Assembly: GCF_036320965.1 (NCBI RefSeq)
Contig: NC_092239.1
Location: forward strand, 5,898,320-5,962,319
DNA from: Panulirus ornatus
Lineage: Eukaryota > Arthropoda > Malacostraca > Decapoda > Palinuridae
Direction: 5' to 3'
DNA length: 64,000 nt
Positions 47,436-58,703 of this stretch are shown one piece after another (position 1 is the stretch's first letter; each line of letters opens with the position of its first letter). The translations under genes were made by a program, and so were the position numbers. The notes beneath the pieces were generated by a model. It was not told where the DNA came from. It made no database searches and saw nothing but the letters and a program-made list of their open reading frames with translations.

Positions 47436-47944
47436 TGTCACTATCATCTGCAGAAGCTGTAGGACTGTCGTGGGTAGATGTGAGGTCGAGGTCAACCGAG
47501 TTTCCTGTGTCGCAAACATGTTTTTAGTGAAGACTTTTATCCTCCCCTCGTCCTCCCTCTCTAACCCCCACCTCGAGGCCAGCTGGTTGCTAGCTGGTGA
47601 CTTCGTCTGTGCAGAGGACCTGGCGAAGAGTCTTTGATGTCCTTGTGTGGTACAAACAAGATTCTAAATCCGGCTGAGGTGTGGGTTGAAAGAAGAGGTG
47701 GAGAGTTTTTTTGTTTTTTTTTTCTTTTGCTGGAGTTGTGTTAGTCGAGGGGGAAGAGAAAGGGTCGTTTGCTGGAGTGGTGGTCGTCGAGGGAGAAGAG
47801 AAAGTGTCGTTTGGTGGAGTGGTCTTCGTCAAGGACGACACAGGTGGATGGAACGAGCGGTCGTCTTTGGTTCTTGTGCTGTTGGCTCCGTCTTCAGTTG
47901 GATTCCTGAGGTGGGGTCAGAAGGAAAGGACCTTAGAGTCATGA

Positions 47945-48175
47945 GTGCAACGGGACGACCCTTGAGCGCGACGGTACAGTCCCTGGGTGGTTATGATGGT
48001 CTGGCCTCTGACCATACCCTTAAGGGTTAAGGGGTCAGGTCAAAGGCCACCAGACCATCACTACCCCACGGGGGTGGGAGGGGGGGGGTCGTAATTATCG
48101 TGCTTCAAGGTCGTACTCATCGTCTTCAAGGATCATACCGTCGTGCCTTGAGGACTGTACTGCTCATGGGGTCAA
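47945..48175. mobile_element. foldback-like element with strong central hairpin
   Basis: Left motif 'cgacccttgagcgcgacggt' is followed by a perfect 10-bp inverted pair GATGGTCTGG (47995-48004) / CCAGACCATC (48050-48059). Inside that pair, 48037-48049 reads AGGTCA-A-AGGCCA, a DR1-like site. To the right are reverse motifs ('tcgtgcttcaaggtcgtac', 'taccgtcgtgccttgagg'). This is the clearest example of the centre. Confidence 0.72.
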
Positions 48176-48522
48176 GTTCTTAACCTGAGCCTTCTTCAGG
48201 AGTGTCGAACCCCTCAGCTCCTCCTTCGCACTATTGTGGACCTTGCTGACGCGGTAGGACCTGCCTGCTTGTCTCCAGGCTGCTGAAGGAGGCTCCTCCT
48301 ACCGGAGTCTCGACTTCGTCACGTACAAGACGAGGACACGCATGCTGTGGGGGGCGGGGGGCGAGACGCCTCGGGCACGAGACCATATCCCTCTGGTGGA
48401 ATGATTTAACGCAGTTCGGGAAGAGGAATGACCCATAATTGCTGTCAAGAATGGATGCAGTATTGTCCCTGGAGCAACACCAAGTTTCCTTAACTGCCGT
48501 GCTCGCTCAGCCCTGTCTCTTC

Positions 48523-48529
<7 letters not shown>

Positions 48530-48594
<65 letters not shown>
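48530..48594. repeat. (GA)n microsatellite
   Basis: About 32 GA units. Confidence 0.97.
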
Positions 48595-48599
<5 letters not shown>

Positions 48600-48810
48600 A
48601 TTTCACTGGTGGTTTGTGGTGAAGGTAGTGGTGTATCGGTGAACCAGCCGGGGAGGGTGTCATGTGAGCCCCCCACCCCAACATGATGTTACCGTGTGAT
48701 GTGCATTATGTGTGTGTTCCCAGCATGTAGATGTTGCTCACCCTACGCTTCCCAGGGGACGATGTGTCTAACATCACCAAGACTGATGGCTCGTTTCCTA
48801 CGGGGCACTT

Positions 48811-48811
48811 C

Positions 48812-48897
<86 letters not shown>
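48811..48897. repeat. (CT)n microsatellite
   Basis: About 43 CT units with one TTT interruption near 48825. Confidence 0.97.
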
Positions 48898-48899
<2 letters not shown>

Positions 48900-48999
48900 T
48901 CCGTGATGGCACTTGCTTTTCAAACAGCCACAGCTAACGAAACCCCCTTCCCTGAGACCTCATCTGAGAGCTCGGTAAGAAATTCTTACTTCATCATGC

Positions 49000-49323
49000 T
49001 CGCCACCATCACATCCTTCTACCTTAAGATCCCTCGTCCCCGAGTTGCAGTTCGGCACCACCATTCCCGCCACCATCACATCCTTCCACCTTAAAGATCC
49101 CTCGTCCCCGAGTTGCAGTTCGGCACCACCATTCCCGCCACCATCACATCCTTCTACTTTACGATCCCTCGTCCCCGAGTTGCAGTTCGGCACCACCATT
49201 CCCGCCACCATCACATCCTTCCACGTTAAGATCCCTCGTCCCCGAGTTGCAGTTCGGCACTACATTCCCGCCACCATCACATCCTTCCACTTTAAGATCC
49301 CTCGTCCCCGAGTTGCAGTTCAG
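49000..49323. repeat. 68-69 bp tandem repeat
   Basis: About five copies containing 'gatccctcgtccccgagttg', 'cagttcggcaccaccatt' and 'cccgccaccatcacatcc'. About 40 bp of this unit also occurs singly at 28780-28830, so the array arose from a dispersed element. Confidence 0.93.
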
Positions 49324-49586
49324 CGCCTCAACCGCATCGAGCGCATCTGTGCTCGCGCAGACCTCAACAGGAGCAACCACCCACCCGAGCCATTATGAGC
49401 ATCGTCAGTAATCATGAGGGTGGTTACCCCCACGAGCTGTGTGAAGACTGCCTGTTTAACCTCCCAACCCTTGTTATGACCCCTTGTCCTCACTGTGTAC
49501 ATACATACCAGTGTGTTCTTGATCTTCGCCCCCTTGGCTGTAGTTTATATTAATTTACATCAAATTTATTTATTTATTGATTTATA

Positions 49587-49832
<246 letters not shown>

Positions 49833-50084
49833 TATCATTGCTTAGCCGACACAGAATCCCGGATTGAGGGGGGAGGGTAAACGGGACACTTAACCATAGG
49901 ACCCCCACTTCCCCTTACAGGACCACCCTCTCTTGCCCCCGCCTCCCTTGCCCCCGCCTCCCTTGCCCCAGCCCCCCAAGGGACCACCTGTCTCTCCCCT
50001 TCCCTTATTTGTGTGGTCTGCCTCCGTCCCTCCCTCGTGCGTCCTTTGTTCGTCTTCACTGGTGCGTAGCCCGTCCCCGCGTCC

Positions 50085-50515
50085 GTCCCAGCCCGTAGAC
50101 GACCCCGTGCCCTGGCGTAGACAACCTGTCCCTGGCGTAGACGTCCTCCTGCCCGGCGTAAACGACCCCGTCGTTGGCTTAGACAACCATGTTTCTGGCG
50201 TAGACGTCCCCGTCCCTGGCGTAGACATTCCCGTCCGTGGCGTAGACGTTCTCGTCCCTGGCGTAGACATTCCCGTCCGTGGCGTAGACGTTCTCGTCCC
50301 TGGCGTAGACGCCCCCATCCCTGGTGTAGACAACTCCGGCCCTGGCGTAAAAAAAAAACCCGTCCCTGGCGTAGACGACCCCATGTATATCGTAGATGAC
50401 CCCATCCTTGGCGCAGACGACCCCGTGCCCGGCGTAGACGACCCCGTACCTGGCGTAGACGACCCCGTACCTGGCGTAGACGGGGCCGTGCCTGATGTAG
50501 ACGAGACCGCCGCAG
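50085..50515. repeat. 21-bp minisatellite with 42-bp higher order
   Basis: About 20 copies of 'gacgaccccgtccctggcgta'-type units. Around 50205-50310, pairs CATTCCCGTCCGTGGCGTAGA and GTTCTCGTCCCTGGCGTAGA alternate as a 42-bp unit. Plus (VPGVDDP) and minus (LRQGRGR) frames are open only because 21 is a multiple of three. A run of A interrupts it at 50350. Confidence 0.94.
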
Positions 50516-50734
50516 ACTTTCAGCCCCCGTGTTGCCCCCCAAGATCAAGGCGACCCAGACAGTTTTGTTCCCTACCGGGACCCGCCTGTAGTGCACCTCC
50601 CGCGGGGGCGCGTCAGCCCCTACTACACCCGTCCCTTTCCCGTAGCATGACAGGGCCAGAAATTCCCGTCCCACCCGTCTCAAGGCAGGAGTACATCTTC
50701 TCCCAACCCGTCTCAGGTTAAGGTTACACACCCC

Positions 50735-50945
50735 TACCGTCTCAGGGCAAAGCCACACATCCTTACCTCACCCGTCTCAGGGTAGGGCCACACACCCACT
50801 CCACCTCAAACGTCTCAGGGCTCCACACACCCTCCACCTCACCCGTCTCAGGGCAGACCCACACACACACACACACACCCCTACCGCACCCGTCTCAGGG
50901 CTCCACACCCACACCACACCCCTACCACACCCGTCTCAGGGTAGG
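50735..50945. repeat. CACCCGTCTCAGGG-containing repeats
   Basis: Six spaced copies of 'acccgtctcagggcagg'-type text with variable AC-rich spacers. Confidence 0.8.
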
Positions 50946-51037
50946 GCTGCTCACACACCCCGGACCCTACACCTCGGTCACATCTGGGAACACCCCACAC
51001 ATGTTAAACATTTAAAATGAAAGATTACTCCCTAAAT

Positions 51038-51095
<58 letters not shown>
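51038..51095. repeat. (CA)n microsatellite
   Basis: About 28 CA units. Confidence 0.97.
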
Positions 51096-51098
<3 letters not shown>

Positions 51099-51289
51099 CT
51101 ATACTAAACGCACTCTATGACCACCGTGTGCTCCCCCTCTCCGAGTGTGGCGTGTTGTGTGGCGAGGAGAACAAACTCCTGTAGTTACATGTGCTTGCCC
51201 GGACGTCATCATGTCATGCTACGAGCAAACTGGACCTCGAGGGTGGATTACGGTAGCCAATTTTGAGTGGGATTGCAGGCATCATCGTC

Positions 51290-51395
51290 TGAACTCCTTG
51301 AGCGCGCGATGGGAGCACGACCCTTAGAGCACAGCGGTACGACCCATGCTTCGGTCCTGGTCTCCAACTTGACCCTTAAGGTGTCGTAGCGACGT
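51290..51395. mobile_element. foldback motif remnant
   Basis: Forward motifs ('ttgagcgcgcgatgg', 'agagcacagcggtacgaccc') are followed by a possible decayed centre ('tcctggtctccaacttgacc') and 'gtgtcgtagcgacgtcctcg'. The piece ends at a (CA)n array. Confidence 0.45.
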
Positions 51396-51401
51396 CCTCG
51401 T

Positions 51402-51403
<2 letters not shown>

Positions 51404-51458
<55 letters not shown>
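51404..51458. repeat. (CA)n microsatellite
   Basis: About 27 CA units. Confidence 0.97.
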
Positions 51459-51459
<1 letters not shown>

Positions 51460-51572
51460 GTGGGTTAAATACCCAGCTCCCGGGAAGTTGTTTAGCTAAA
51501 CTGGCTTCTGTCTGTACCCCCTGTGTGTCTTGGGCGCCACGCCACCCATGGCTCCCCTCTGTGTGACCCTGG

Positions 51573-51592
51573 AGCGCGCGCGCGCGCACAAC

Positions 51593-51623
<31 letters not shown>

Positions 51624-51635
51624 CACTCACACACA
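51573..51635. repeat. (GC)n and (CA)n alternating tract
   Basis: About seven GC units, then CACAACAA and about 14 CA units with small interruptions. Confidence 0.93.
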
Positions 51636-51924
51636 CGCAAGAAAAAGGAGTGAGGGGTGACTTGATCACATCCTTTAAGCCTTCAAACCAGTGTGATGAC
51701 GCCAACAGTGAACGGTGCTTCGAAGGCCACGGAAGGTAGAGCAACCAGAAGGACAGAACGTGAAGTCAACGAAGACATTGTTTGCTACTGAAGGCTGTGG
51801 AAGGAAGTTCTTTCGTAGTGCAGGAGTGGGTGAATGAAATGAAGGAAGTGATAGGGAATGTGGACGACATACAGAAGTTCGATAAGGTGGAGTAGGATAG
51901 TACTGCGAATGGGCGATTACAAAC

Positions 51925-51939
51925 GCACACACACACACA

Positions 51940-51985
<46 letters not shown>

Positions 51986-51990
51986 CACAC
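51925..51990. repeat. (CA)n microsatellite
   Basis: Two CA runs separated by CCACAC, about 30 units in all. Confidence 0.96.
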
Positions 51991-52029
51991 ACGCCAGATA
52001 TGACTTAAGAAAAACAAGTCAAACACAAG

Positions 52030-52422
52030 GGAGGTCTGAGATGCAGGAGATCTTGGTTGTTAAGAGAGAAGGGAAGCTTGAGGAATGCCAAGGTTAGTGT
52101 TGTAGACTGGCTGCTGTGAGGGGCATCAACTGTAGTTGCTGCTGGCCACTACTGTACCACTTCTACCCCCCCTTCCTCCCCCACACAGACACACACACAC
52201 ACCACACACACATGCATGCATGCATGCCAGATACAATAACCAGCAATAAACAAGTAGATCTATTGTTTTCGTGATAGATTTCGTCCAACTTAACCCATTA
52301 TCATTGTTTAACGGTGTCCGAGCGAGATGGTACTATCTCTAAACGTACACTAAGGGTGAGGGGTTTGGGAAGGTTTAATGGGTGTCCTTAGCCCTTAGGA
52401 TTCGGGTCAGTAAGGGTGTGTG

Positions 52423-52454
<32 letters not shown>

Positions 52455-53050
52455 GAGTTTGATAGGTTTATTGATGCCCTTAAACCTTAAGATCTTGGGT
52501 TATATTCCCGGCCAGAACGTGAAGCCTTGGGGCGTCCCTGATGGCTACCACCTGCTGAAGGAGGGAGAGGGAGGAGGAGGTTAGTTGTCTGGGTGCCGCC
52601 AGACAACTCACTACCTCTTGGGGCTCTTCGTCAGCTGCAGGGGCATGTTTACACACCTGGGAGGGATGGGCATAAGGGTTGTATCGTGGCTAGATTAAGA
52701 ATGGGAGGCAAAGCGGGATGGGAATGTGGAGGATGGGTTTGAGGCATAAGTGGATAGGAATGTAGAGGACCTGTGTGAGGACGTTGATGAATAGATGCAA
52801 AACTGGATAAGGATATATGGAAGGACGATGCGCAAGGACGAGGATAAATGGATACGTGGTTGGGAGAAGAGCAGACGACACTTAGACCATTTTCTTCAGG
52901 AATGTGATATATTGTCTGGGCCTAGAATGAGAGACGATAGGATGAATATTGATATGAGATTGATAGATGGCATTAGGATAGGCTGCTGGAGTTTGGAAAT
53001 AATGTAGATGGGGTTTTGACGTGTTCTCGACATGGGTGGAGGTCGCCGAA
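52030..53050. other. mostly non-coding stretch with GT run
   Basis: A short (GT)n lies at 52430-52453 and diverged 'ggaatgtggaggatggg'-like repeats at 52690-52800. A 70-codon frame at 52795-53007 contains HLDHFLQECDIL. This recalls the His/Cys tail of some LINE polymerases, but the evidence is too thin for a call. Confidence 0.4.
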
Positions 53051-53054
53051 ACTG

Positions 53055-53190
53055 GCAATATTCTACTGTGGGCACAATATTCTACTGTGGGCACAATATT
53101 CTAATGTGGGCACAATATTCTAATGTGGGCACAGTATTCTAATGTAGGCACAGTATTCTAAGATAGGCACAATATTCTAATATAGGCCCC
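53055..53190. repeat. 19-bp minisatellite
   Basis: About seven copies of 'gggcacaatattctaatgt' with G-to-A drift toward the right end. Confidence 0.93.
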
Positions 53191-53423
53191 TCACTCTGTT
53201 GTGGAAGGGGTACAGCCTCTCTCGATATTAGATTCTTAGGGAATTAGAAGAGTAGAATTAAGGGACATTTCCTTGCAGTGTTCTTGTTCATCTGGAGAAC
53301 AGGTTCTTGTAATGTTCTTGGCCAATAAGAGAACGAGCGAGTTGTTCATGAGAGGCCAACGTGAGAAGCGAGATTGTTAATGTCATGTGCATGACTGTCT
53401 GAATCTTTGTTTACTCCCACACC

Positions 53424-53927
53424 GCCATGCAAGCAGTGCCAGGCCACCTACTCATCCAAGCAAGCAGTGCCAGGGCTCTTCACACCACCATGCAAGCAGT
53501 GTCAGGCGTCCCCCCCACACCACCATGCAAGCAGTGTCAGGCGTCCCCCACACCACCATGCAAGCAGTGTCAGGCGTCCCCCACACCCCCATGCAAGCAG
53601 TGCCATGGCCACCACACCATGCAAGCAGCGTCAGGCGTCCCCCACACCACCATGCAAGCAGTGTCAGGCGTCCCCCACACCACCATGCAAGCAGTGCCAT
53701 GGCCACCACACCATGCAAGCAGTGTTAAGCGTCCCCCACACCCCCATGCAAGCAGTGCCAGGCGTCCCCCACACCCCCATGCAAGCAGTGTCAGGCGTCC
53801 CCCCACACCACCATGCAAGCAGTGCCATGGCCACCACACCGTGCAAGCAGTGTTAAGCGTCCCCCACACCACCATGCAAGCAGTGTCAGGCGTCCCCCAC
53901 ACCACCATGCAAGCAGTGTCAGGGTGG
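53424..53927. repeat. composite minisatellite of about 33 bp
   Basis: About 17 copies of 'accaccatgcaagcagtgtc' ending either in AGGCGTCCCCCAC or in a CATGGCCACCAC variant. Blocks mixing the two variants recur, indicating higher-order duplication. Confidence 0.93.
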
Positions 53928-54180
53928 TGTGGGGCCCGGGGCGCAGACGGTGGCCGCCAGGATCATCATCATATCTCGGCCAGCATGTTAAGGAGGCGAA
54001 GAGCAGCAGGAGGAAGTTACAAGGCCGGTCTGGCGTTGTCAGCGCGCCACTGTATTGGACAAAAGTCTCCTCCGGCCCCATTACGAGCGGTCGTTACGTC
54101 GAGATTCCCGGCTTTATATTACGGGAGGAAGATACTTGTGGGTATCACAGATGTAGCGCAAGGAGGAGGGGGCCCTGGCT

Positions 54181-54182
54181 GG

Positions 54183-54219
<37 letters not shown>
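54181..54219. repeat. (CT)n microsatellite
   Basis: About 19 CT units with one CCCT interruption. Confidence 0.93.
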
Positions 54220-54222
<3 letters not shown>

Positions 54223-54303
54223 GACCCGGGAGGCCAAGAAGAGGCACAGTAGGAGTCGGGTGTGATCCCTGGTGACTACAGCTGCGCTGGGCGAAGGTCC
54301 CTT

Positions 54304-54307
<4 letters not shown>

Positions 54308-54333
<26 letters not shown>
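54308..54333. repeat. (CA)n microsatellite
   Basis: About 13 CA units. Confidence 0.93.
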
Positions 54334-54339
<6 letters not shown>

Positions 54340-54394
54340 GCTGGTCGTGCTTTTAGGATAACGTTTCCATTGGTCACCTGTTTAGACGTTAATG

Positions 54395-54397
<3 letters not shown>

Positions 54398-54478
<81 letters not shown>
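54398..54478. repeat. (AT)n microsatellite
   Basis: About 40 AT units. Confidence 0.97.
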
Positions 54479-54482
<4 letters not shown>

Positions 54483-54485
54483 GTT

Positions 54486-54705
<220 letters not shown>

Positions 54706-54799
54706 GATGTAGTTCCATGTAGGAAAATATGTGATCAGGTCGTAATGAGGTGATATTTTTTTTTTACTATGTACGATCCTGCTTAGTGTTGGATGGCAC

Positions 54800-54965
54800 C
54801 TGTTGTTGATGTTGATGATGGTGGTGGTGGTGCGCAGCAATGGTGGTGATGGTGGCGGTGGTGCGCAGCAATGGTGGTCATGGTGGTGGTGGTAGTGGCA
54901 GTAGCAACAGTGGTGGTGATGGTGATGGTGGCGGTGGTGGCAGTAGCAGCAGTGGTGGTGGTGAG
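54800..54965. repeat. impure (GGT/GAT/GCA)n block
   Basis: GATGGTGGTGGT, GCGCAGCAATGG and GCAGTAGCAGCAG modules, tandemly duplicated (about 33-bp duplication at 54822-54880). Confidence 0.88.
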
Positions 54966-55166
54966 GGAGGGCAGGATAGGTTGGCTCTGGGTTGAGCATC
55001 CCATCCCTCCCTGCCACCCTCACTGGAGTGCCGGCGACAACCACACCCACCATAGTCTTGCCACCGGGGTGTGTGTGTCGGTGTGTGGGTGTGAGGGGTC
55101 GTGTCAAGGGAGTCTTCCACCTCTCCAGATCACACACAGTTTTCATCCGTTCTCTTTGTCCGTCTG

Positions 55167-55227
55167 TTTCTTCTTCTTCTTCTTCTTCTTCTTCTTCTTC
55201 TTCTTCTTCTTCTTCTTCTTCTTCTTC
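55167..55227. repeat. (TTC)n trinucleotide repeat
   Basis: About 20 TTC units, with one CTC near the right end. Confidence 0.96.
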
Positions 55228-55640
55228 CTCTTCTGCCACACCACAGAGGCGTATTACCCTCGTGCCGGCGACGTCCATCAGTATGGCATGTCCCGCTCGC
55301 TCACAGGCTGCTCCTCCACCCACCCACCCACTCACACAAGCACCATATAACTCCTCCTTAAGTGGATTTCTGTGCAGAAATTCCCTTGTCTCGGGCAAGC
55401 TGCCGGGCCTCAAACCCATCCTTGCAGTCTGGCGCCCTCGATAAGATCGCTCATATATAAGGGACTCGGTCCGCCTGATTAGCCGACGGGGTTGGTTATA
55501 AAACCGACAGATTCCCCGTCGGTTGTAAAGGGAGATCTGGCTGGCCTACAGTAGGGAGTGGATGAAGGCCAGGGGGGGATATATACTAGGGAGGGCCATG
55601 AGCGTTGGCTGGCTCCGTGCCTGCCTGGTAGACGAAGCAC

Positions 55641-55641
<1 letters not shown>

Positions 55642-55721
<80 letters not shown>
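55642..55721. repeat. (CT)n microsatellite
   Basis: About 40 CT units. Confidence 0.97.
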
Positions 55722-55723
<2 letters not shown>

Positions 55724-55791
55724 TTTATCTCATTTCCCGATGCCCTTCTTCATTATGCCATCAATCCCGATAGTCGTTCGCTTTCGGTCCA

Positions 55792-55795
<4 letters not shown>

Positions 55796-55877
<82 letters not shown>
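55796..55877. repeat. (CT)n microsatellite
   Basis: About 41 CT units, 75 bp from the previous CT array and of similar length. Confidence 0.97.
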
Positions 55878-55881
<4 letters not shown>

Positions 55882-55948
55882 GTGATAGCTGTTTTCGCTT
55901 GTAAGAACTGCCATGATAATTCCGTTCTATTGATTGTAAAGGACAGAC

Positions 55949-56705
55949 TACTCACATCCCTGGCTCTCGCATGAATATTCACATCCCTGGCTCTCGCACG
56001 AATATTCACATCCCTGGCTCTCGCACGAATATTCACATCCCTGGCTCTCGCACGAATATTCACATCCCTGGCTCTCGCATGAATATTCACATCCCTGGCT
56101 CTCGCACGAATATTCACATCCCTGGCTCTCGCACGAATATTCACATCCCTGGCTCTCGCACGAATATTCACATCCCTGGCTCTCGCATGAATATTCACAT
56201 CCCTGGCTCTCGCACGAATATTCACATCCCTGGCTCTCGCACGAATATTCACATCCCTGGCTCTCGCACGAATATTCACATCCCTGGCTCTCGCATGAAT
56301 ATTCACATCCCTGGCTCTCGCACGAATATTCACATCCCTGGCTCTCGCACGAATATTCACATCCCTGGCTCTCGCACGAATATTCACATCCCTGGCTCTC
56401 GCATGAATATTCACATCCCTGGCTCTCGCACGAATATTCACATCCCTGGCTCTAGCACGAATATTCACATCCCTGGCTCTCGCACGAATATTCACATCCC
56501 TGGCTCTCGCACGAATATTCACATCCCTGGCTCTCGCATGAATATTCACATCCCTGGCTCTCGCACGAATATTCACATCCCTGGCTCTAGCACGAATATT
56601 CACATCCCTGGCTCTCGCACGAATATTCACATCCCTGGCTCTCGCACGAATATTCACATCCCTGGCTCTCGCACGAATATTCACATCCCTGGCTCTCGCA
56701 CGATC
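55949..56705. repeat. 27-bp satellite with four- and five-unit higher-order structure
   Basis: About 27 copies of a unit reading 'cacatccctggctctcgcac' plus 'gaatatt'. ATGAAT instead of ACGAAT marks units 1, 5, 9, 13, 17 and 22 counted from 55971. A TAGCACG variant marks the copy after units 17 and 22. The period is four units, then five. Frames are open on both strands because 27 is divisible by three (NIHIPGSRT; RARDVNI). I do not regard these as a gene. Confidence 0.97.
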
Positions 56706-57099
56706 GTACAGACGAATATTCCCGGAGTCTGGGGACCCGATCAACTGATGCATTGTTGATGAAGGAGGTTGGGCTTCCCGCCGCCAGATGTCTTCCCCAT
56801 CGCCACTCTTGCCGTCATTTGTTTTGGCTCCTCGGGGCGGGCCTCGGCGTGGCAGTTACCGTTCTTACTAATATTCATCTCATCCAGTATTTATATATTT
56901 GTTTGACGTGATGAGGTCCTTTTTCACTTGCTTTTTTTTTCACCTTCATTGGAGTTGGTGAACTGACTTGTTATTCATTGCTGAATGACTTTAGTTATTC
57001 ATCTGATTATTTTTGCCAAACGTCTGAAGTTATCAGAAAGCATAACTTCTGAGCACAAAGTGTCCTCGCCATGCCGTTGGCTGAGGGGAAAGATCCTGT

Positions 57100-57620
57100 A
57101 ACAGACTCGATACCCTTGAGCATGTCGGACTCGAAACCCCTTAAGCACGTCGGACTCGAAACCCCTAAGCACGTCGGACTCGAAACCCCTCAAGCACGTC
57201 GGACTCGAAACCCCTCAAGCACGTCGGACTCGAAACCCCTAAGCACGTCGGACTCGAAACCCCTCAAGCACGTCGGACTCGAAACCCCTGAGCGCGTCTG
57301 ACTCAAAACCCCTGAGCACGTCGGACTCGAAACCCCTTGAGCACGTCGGACTCAGAACCCCTTAAGCACGTCAGACTCCTCGAAACCCCTGAGCACATCG
57401 GACTCGAAACCCCTCAAGCACGTCGGACTCAAAAACCCTGAGCACGTTGGACTCAAAAACCCTGAGCACGTCAGACTCGAAACCCCTCAAGCACGTCGGA
57501 CTCAAAAACCCCTGAGCACTTCAGACTCTCGAAACCATTGAGCACGTCGGTACGACCGCTGAAGTATGATGATGGCGTGACCTTTGACCTGAAACTTAAA
57601 GGGTGACGCATCGTTTTGTG
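57100..57620 (+). mobile_element. variant foldback arm with perfect DR1 centre
   Basis: About 18 tandem copies of a 24-bp variant motif ('aagcacgtcggactcgaaac' plus CCCT), then one canonical copy ('gagcacgtcggtacgacc'). The centre follows, where 57578-57590 is TGACCTTTGACCT, i.e. AGGTCAAAGGTCA on the minus strand, a perfect DR1. No facing right arm is visible. Confidence 0.7.
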
Positions 57621-57722
57621 CGCTGTGACATTTGGCCGTCTGTGTGTGTCTTCTCCCGTGAGAATGATGGCTGATGTGGGTGTGTGGGCGAGGTATACTT
57701 AATGCAGAACAGTCGACCCGTT

Positions 57723-58077
<355 letters not shown>

Positions 58078-58160
<83 letters not shown>
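58078..58160. repeat. (TA)n microsatellite
   Basis: About 40 TA units with one TG interruption near 58148. Confidence 0.97.
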
Positions 58161-58192
58161 GACCACCATGACTGTCGCGGGGGCTGCACATG

Positions 58193-58362
58193 TGACGCAT
58201 CGCGCGTCACGGGCCCGCCTGCGGATCTTGACGTGATGGGATGTTTACGTCACGCGTGACGACTGCCGGTGAGAGGCAACTGTGTAACGTTACAAAACGG
58301 CACGCCGTCACACCCGTGAATGAGCGCGTCACACAGGTCATGATAGAGCGTCACGCGCGTCA
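58193..58362. promoter_or_regulatory. cluster of TGACG/CGTCA (CRE half-site) motifs
   Basis: Nine TGACG or CGTCA pentamers in 170 bp (58193, 58205, 58229, 58248, 58257, 58306, 58327, 58349, 58358). One is part of TTGACGTGA and another of TTACGTCAC. The stretch is CpG-rich among AT arrays. CREB/ATF binding is an inference only, and no gene lies next to it in this window. Confidence 0.35.
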
Positions 58363-58610
58363 CGCAGGACCACTCAAGAGGAGCTTCGTCTGTCCTATTT
58401 ACATCTGTTCTTTTCATGACCCCCAACTCACTTGATAACACCAGTTGATAACAGATGATAACAGTTGATAAGAGAGTTGATGACCGTAAAGGTCATTAGC
58501 ATCACTTGCCTGATAGCACTTCCGACCAAATCCTCCTCGTTCCGCATGAGTCCAAAATCTAATTTGTCGGCCTCGTATCCATGGCTCTTTGAATCACCTC
58601 CCGCTTGAAT

Positions 58611-58614
<4 letters not shown>

Positions 58615-58701
<87 letters not shown>
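58615..58701. repeat. (CT)n microsatellite
   Basis: About 43 CT units. Confidence 0.97.

Positions 58702-58703
<2 letters not shown>

Noticed and set aside
49835..50758. 307-codon minus frame and 262-codon plus frame
   Set aside because: Translations of a 21-bp minisatellite with no recognisable anchor domain.
52795..53007. Frame with HLDHFLQEC, like a LINE polymerase tail
   Set aside because: Only one short similarity, with the preceding Cys pair absent. Too weak to annotate as a retroelement.
55761..56759. Long plus (262 codons) and minus (330 codons) frames
   Set aside because: Both arise from the 27-bp satellite and the adjacent CT array. Openness follows from a unit length divisible by three.
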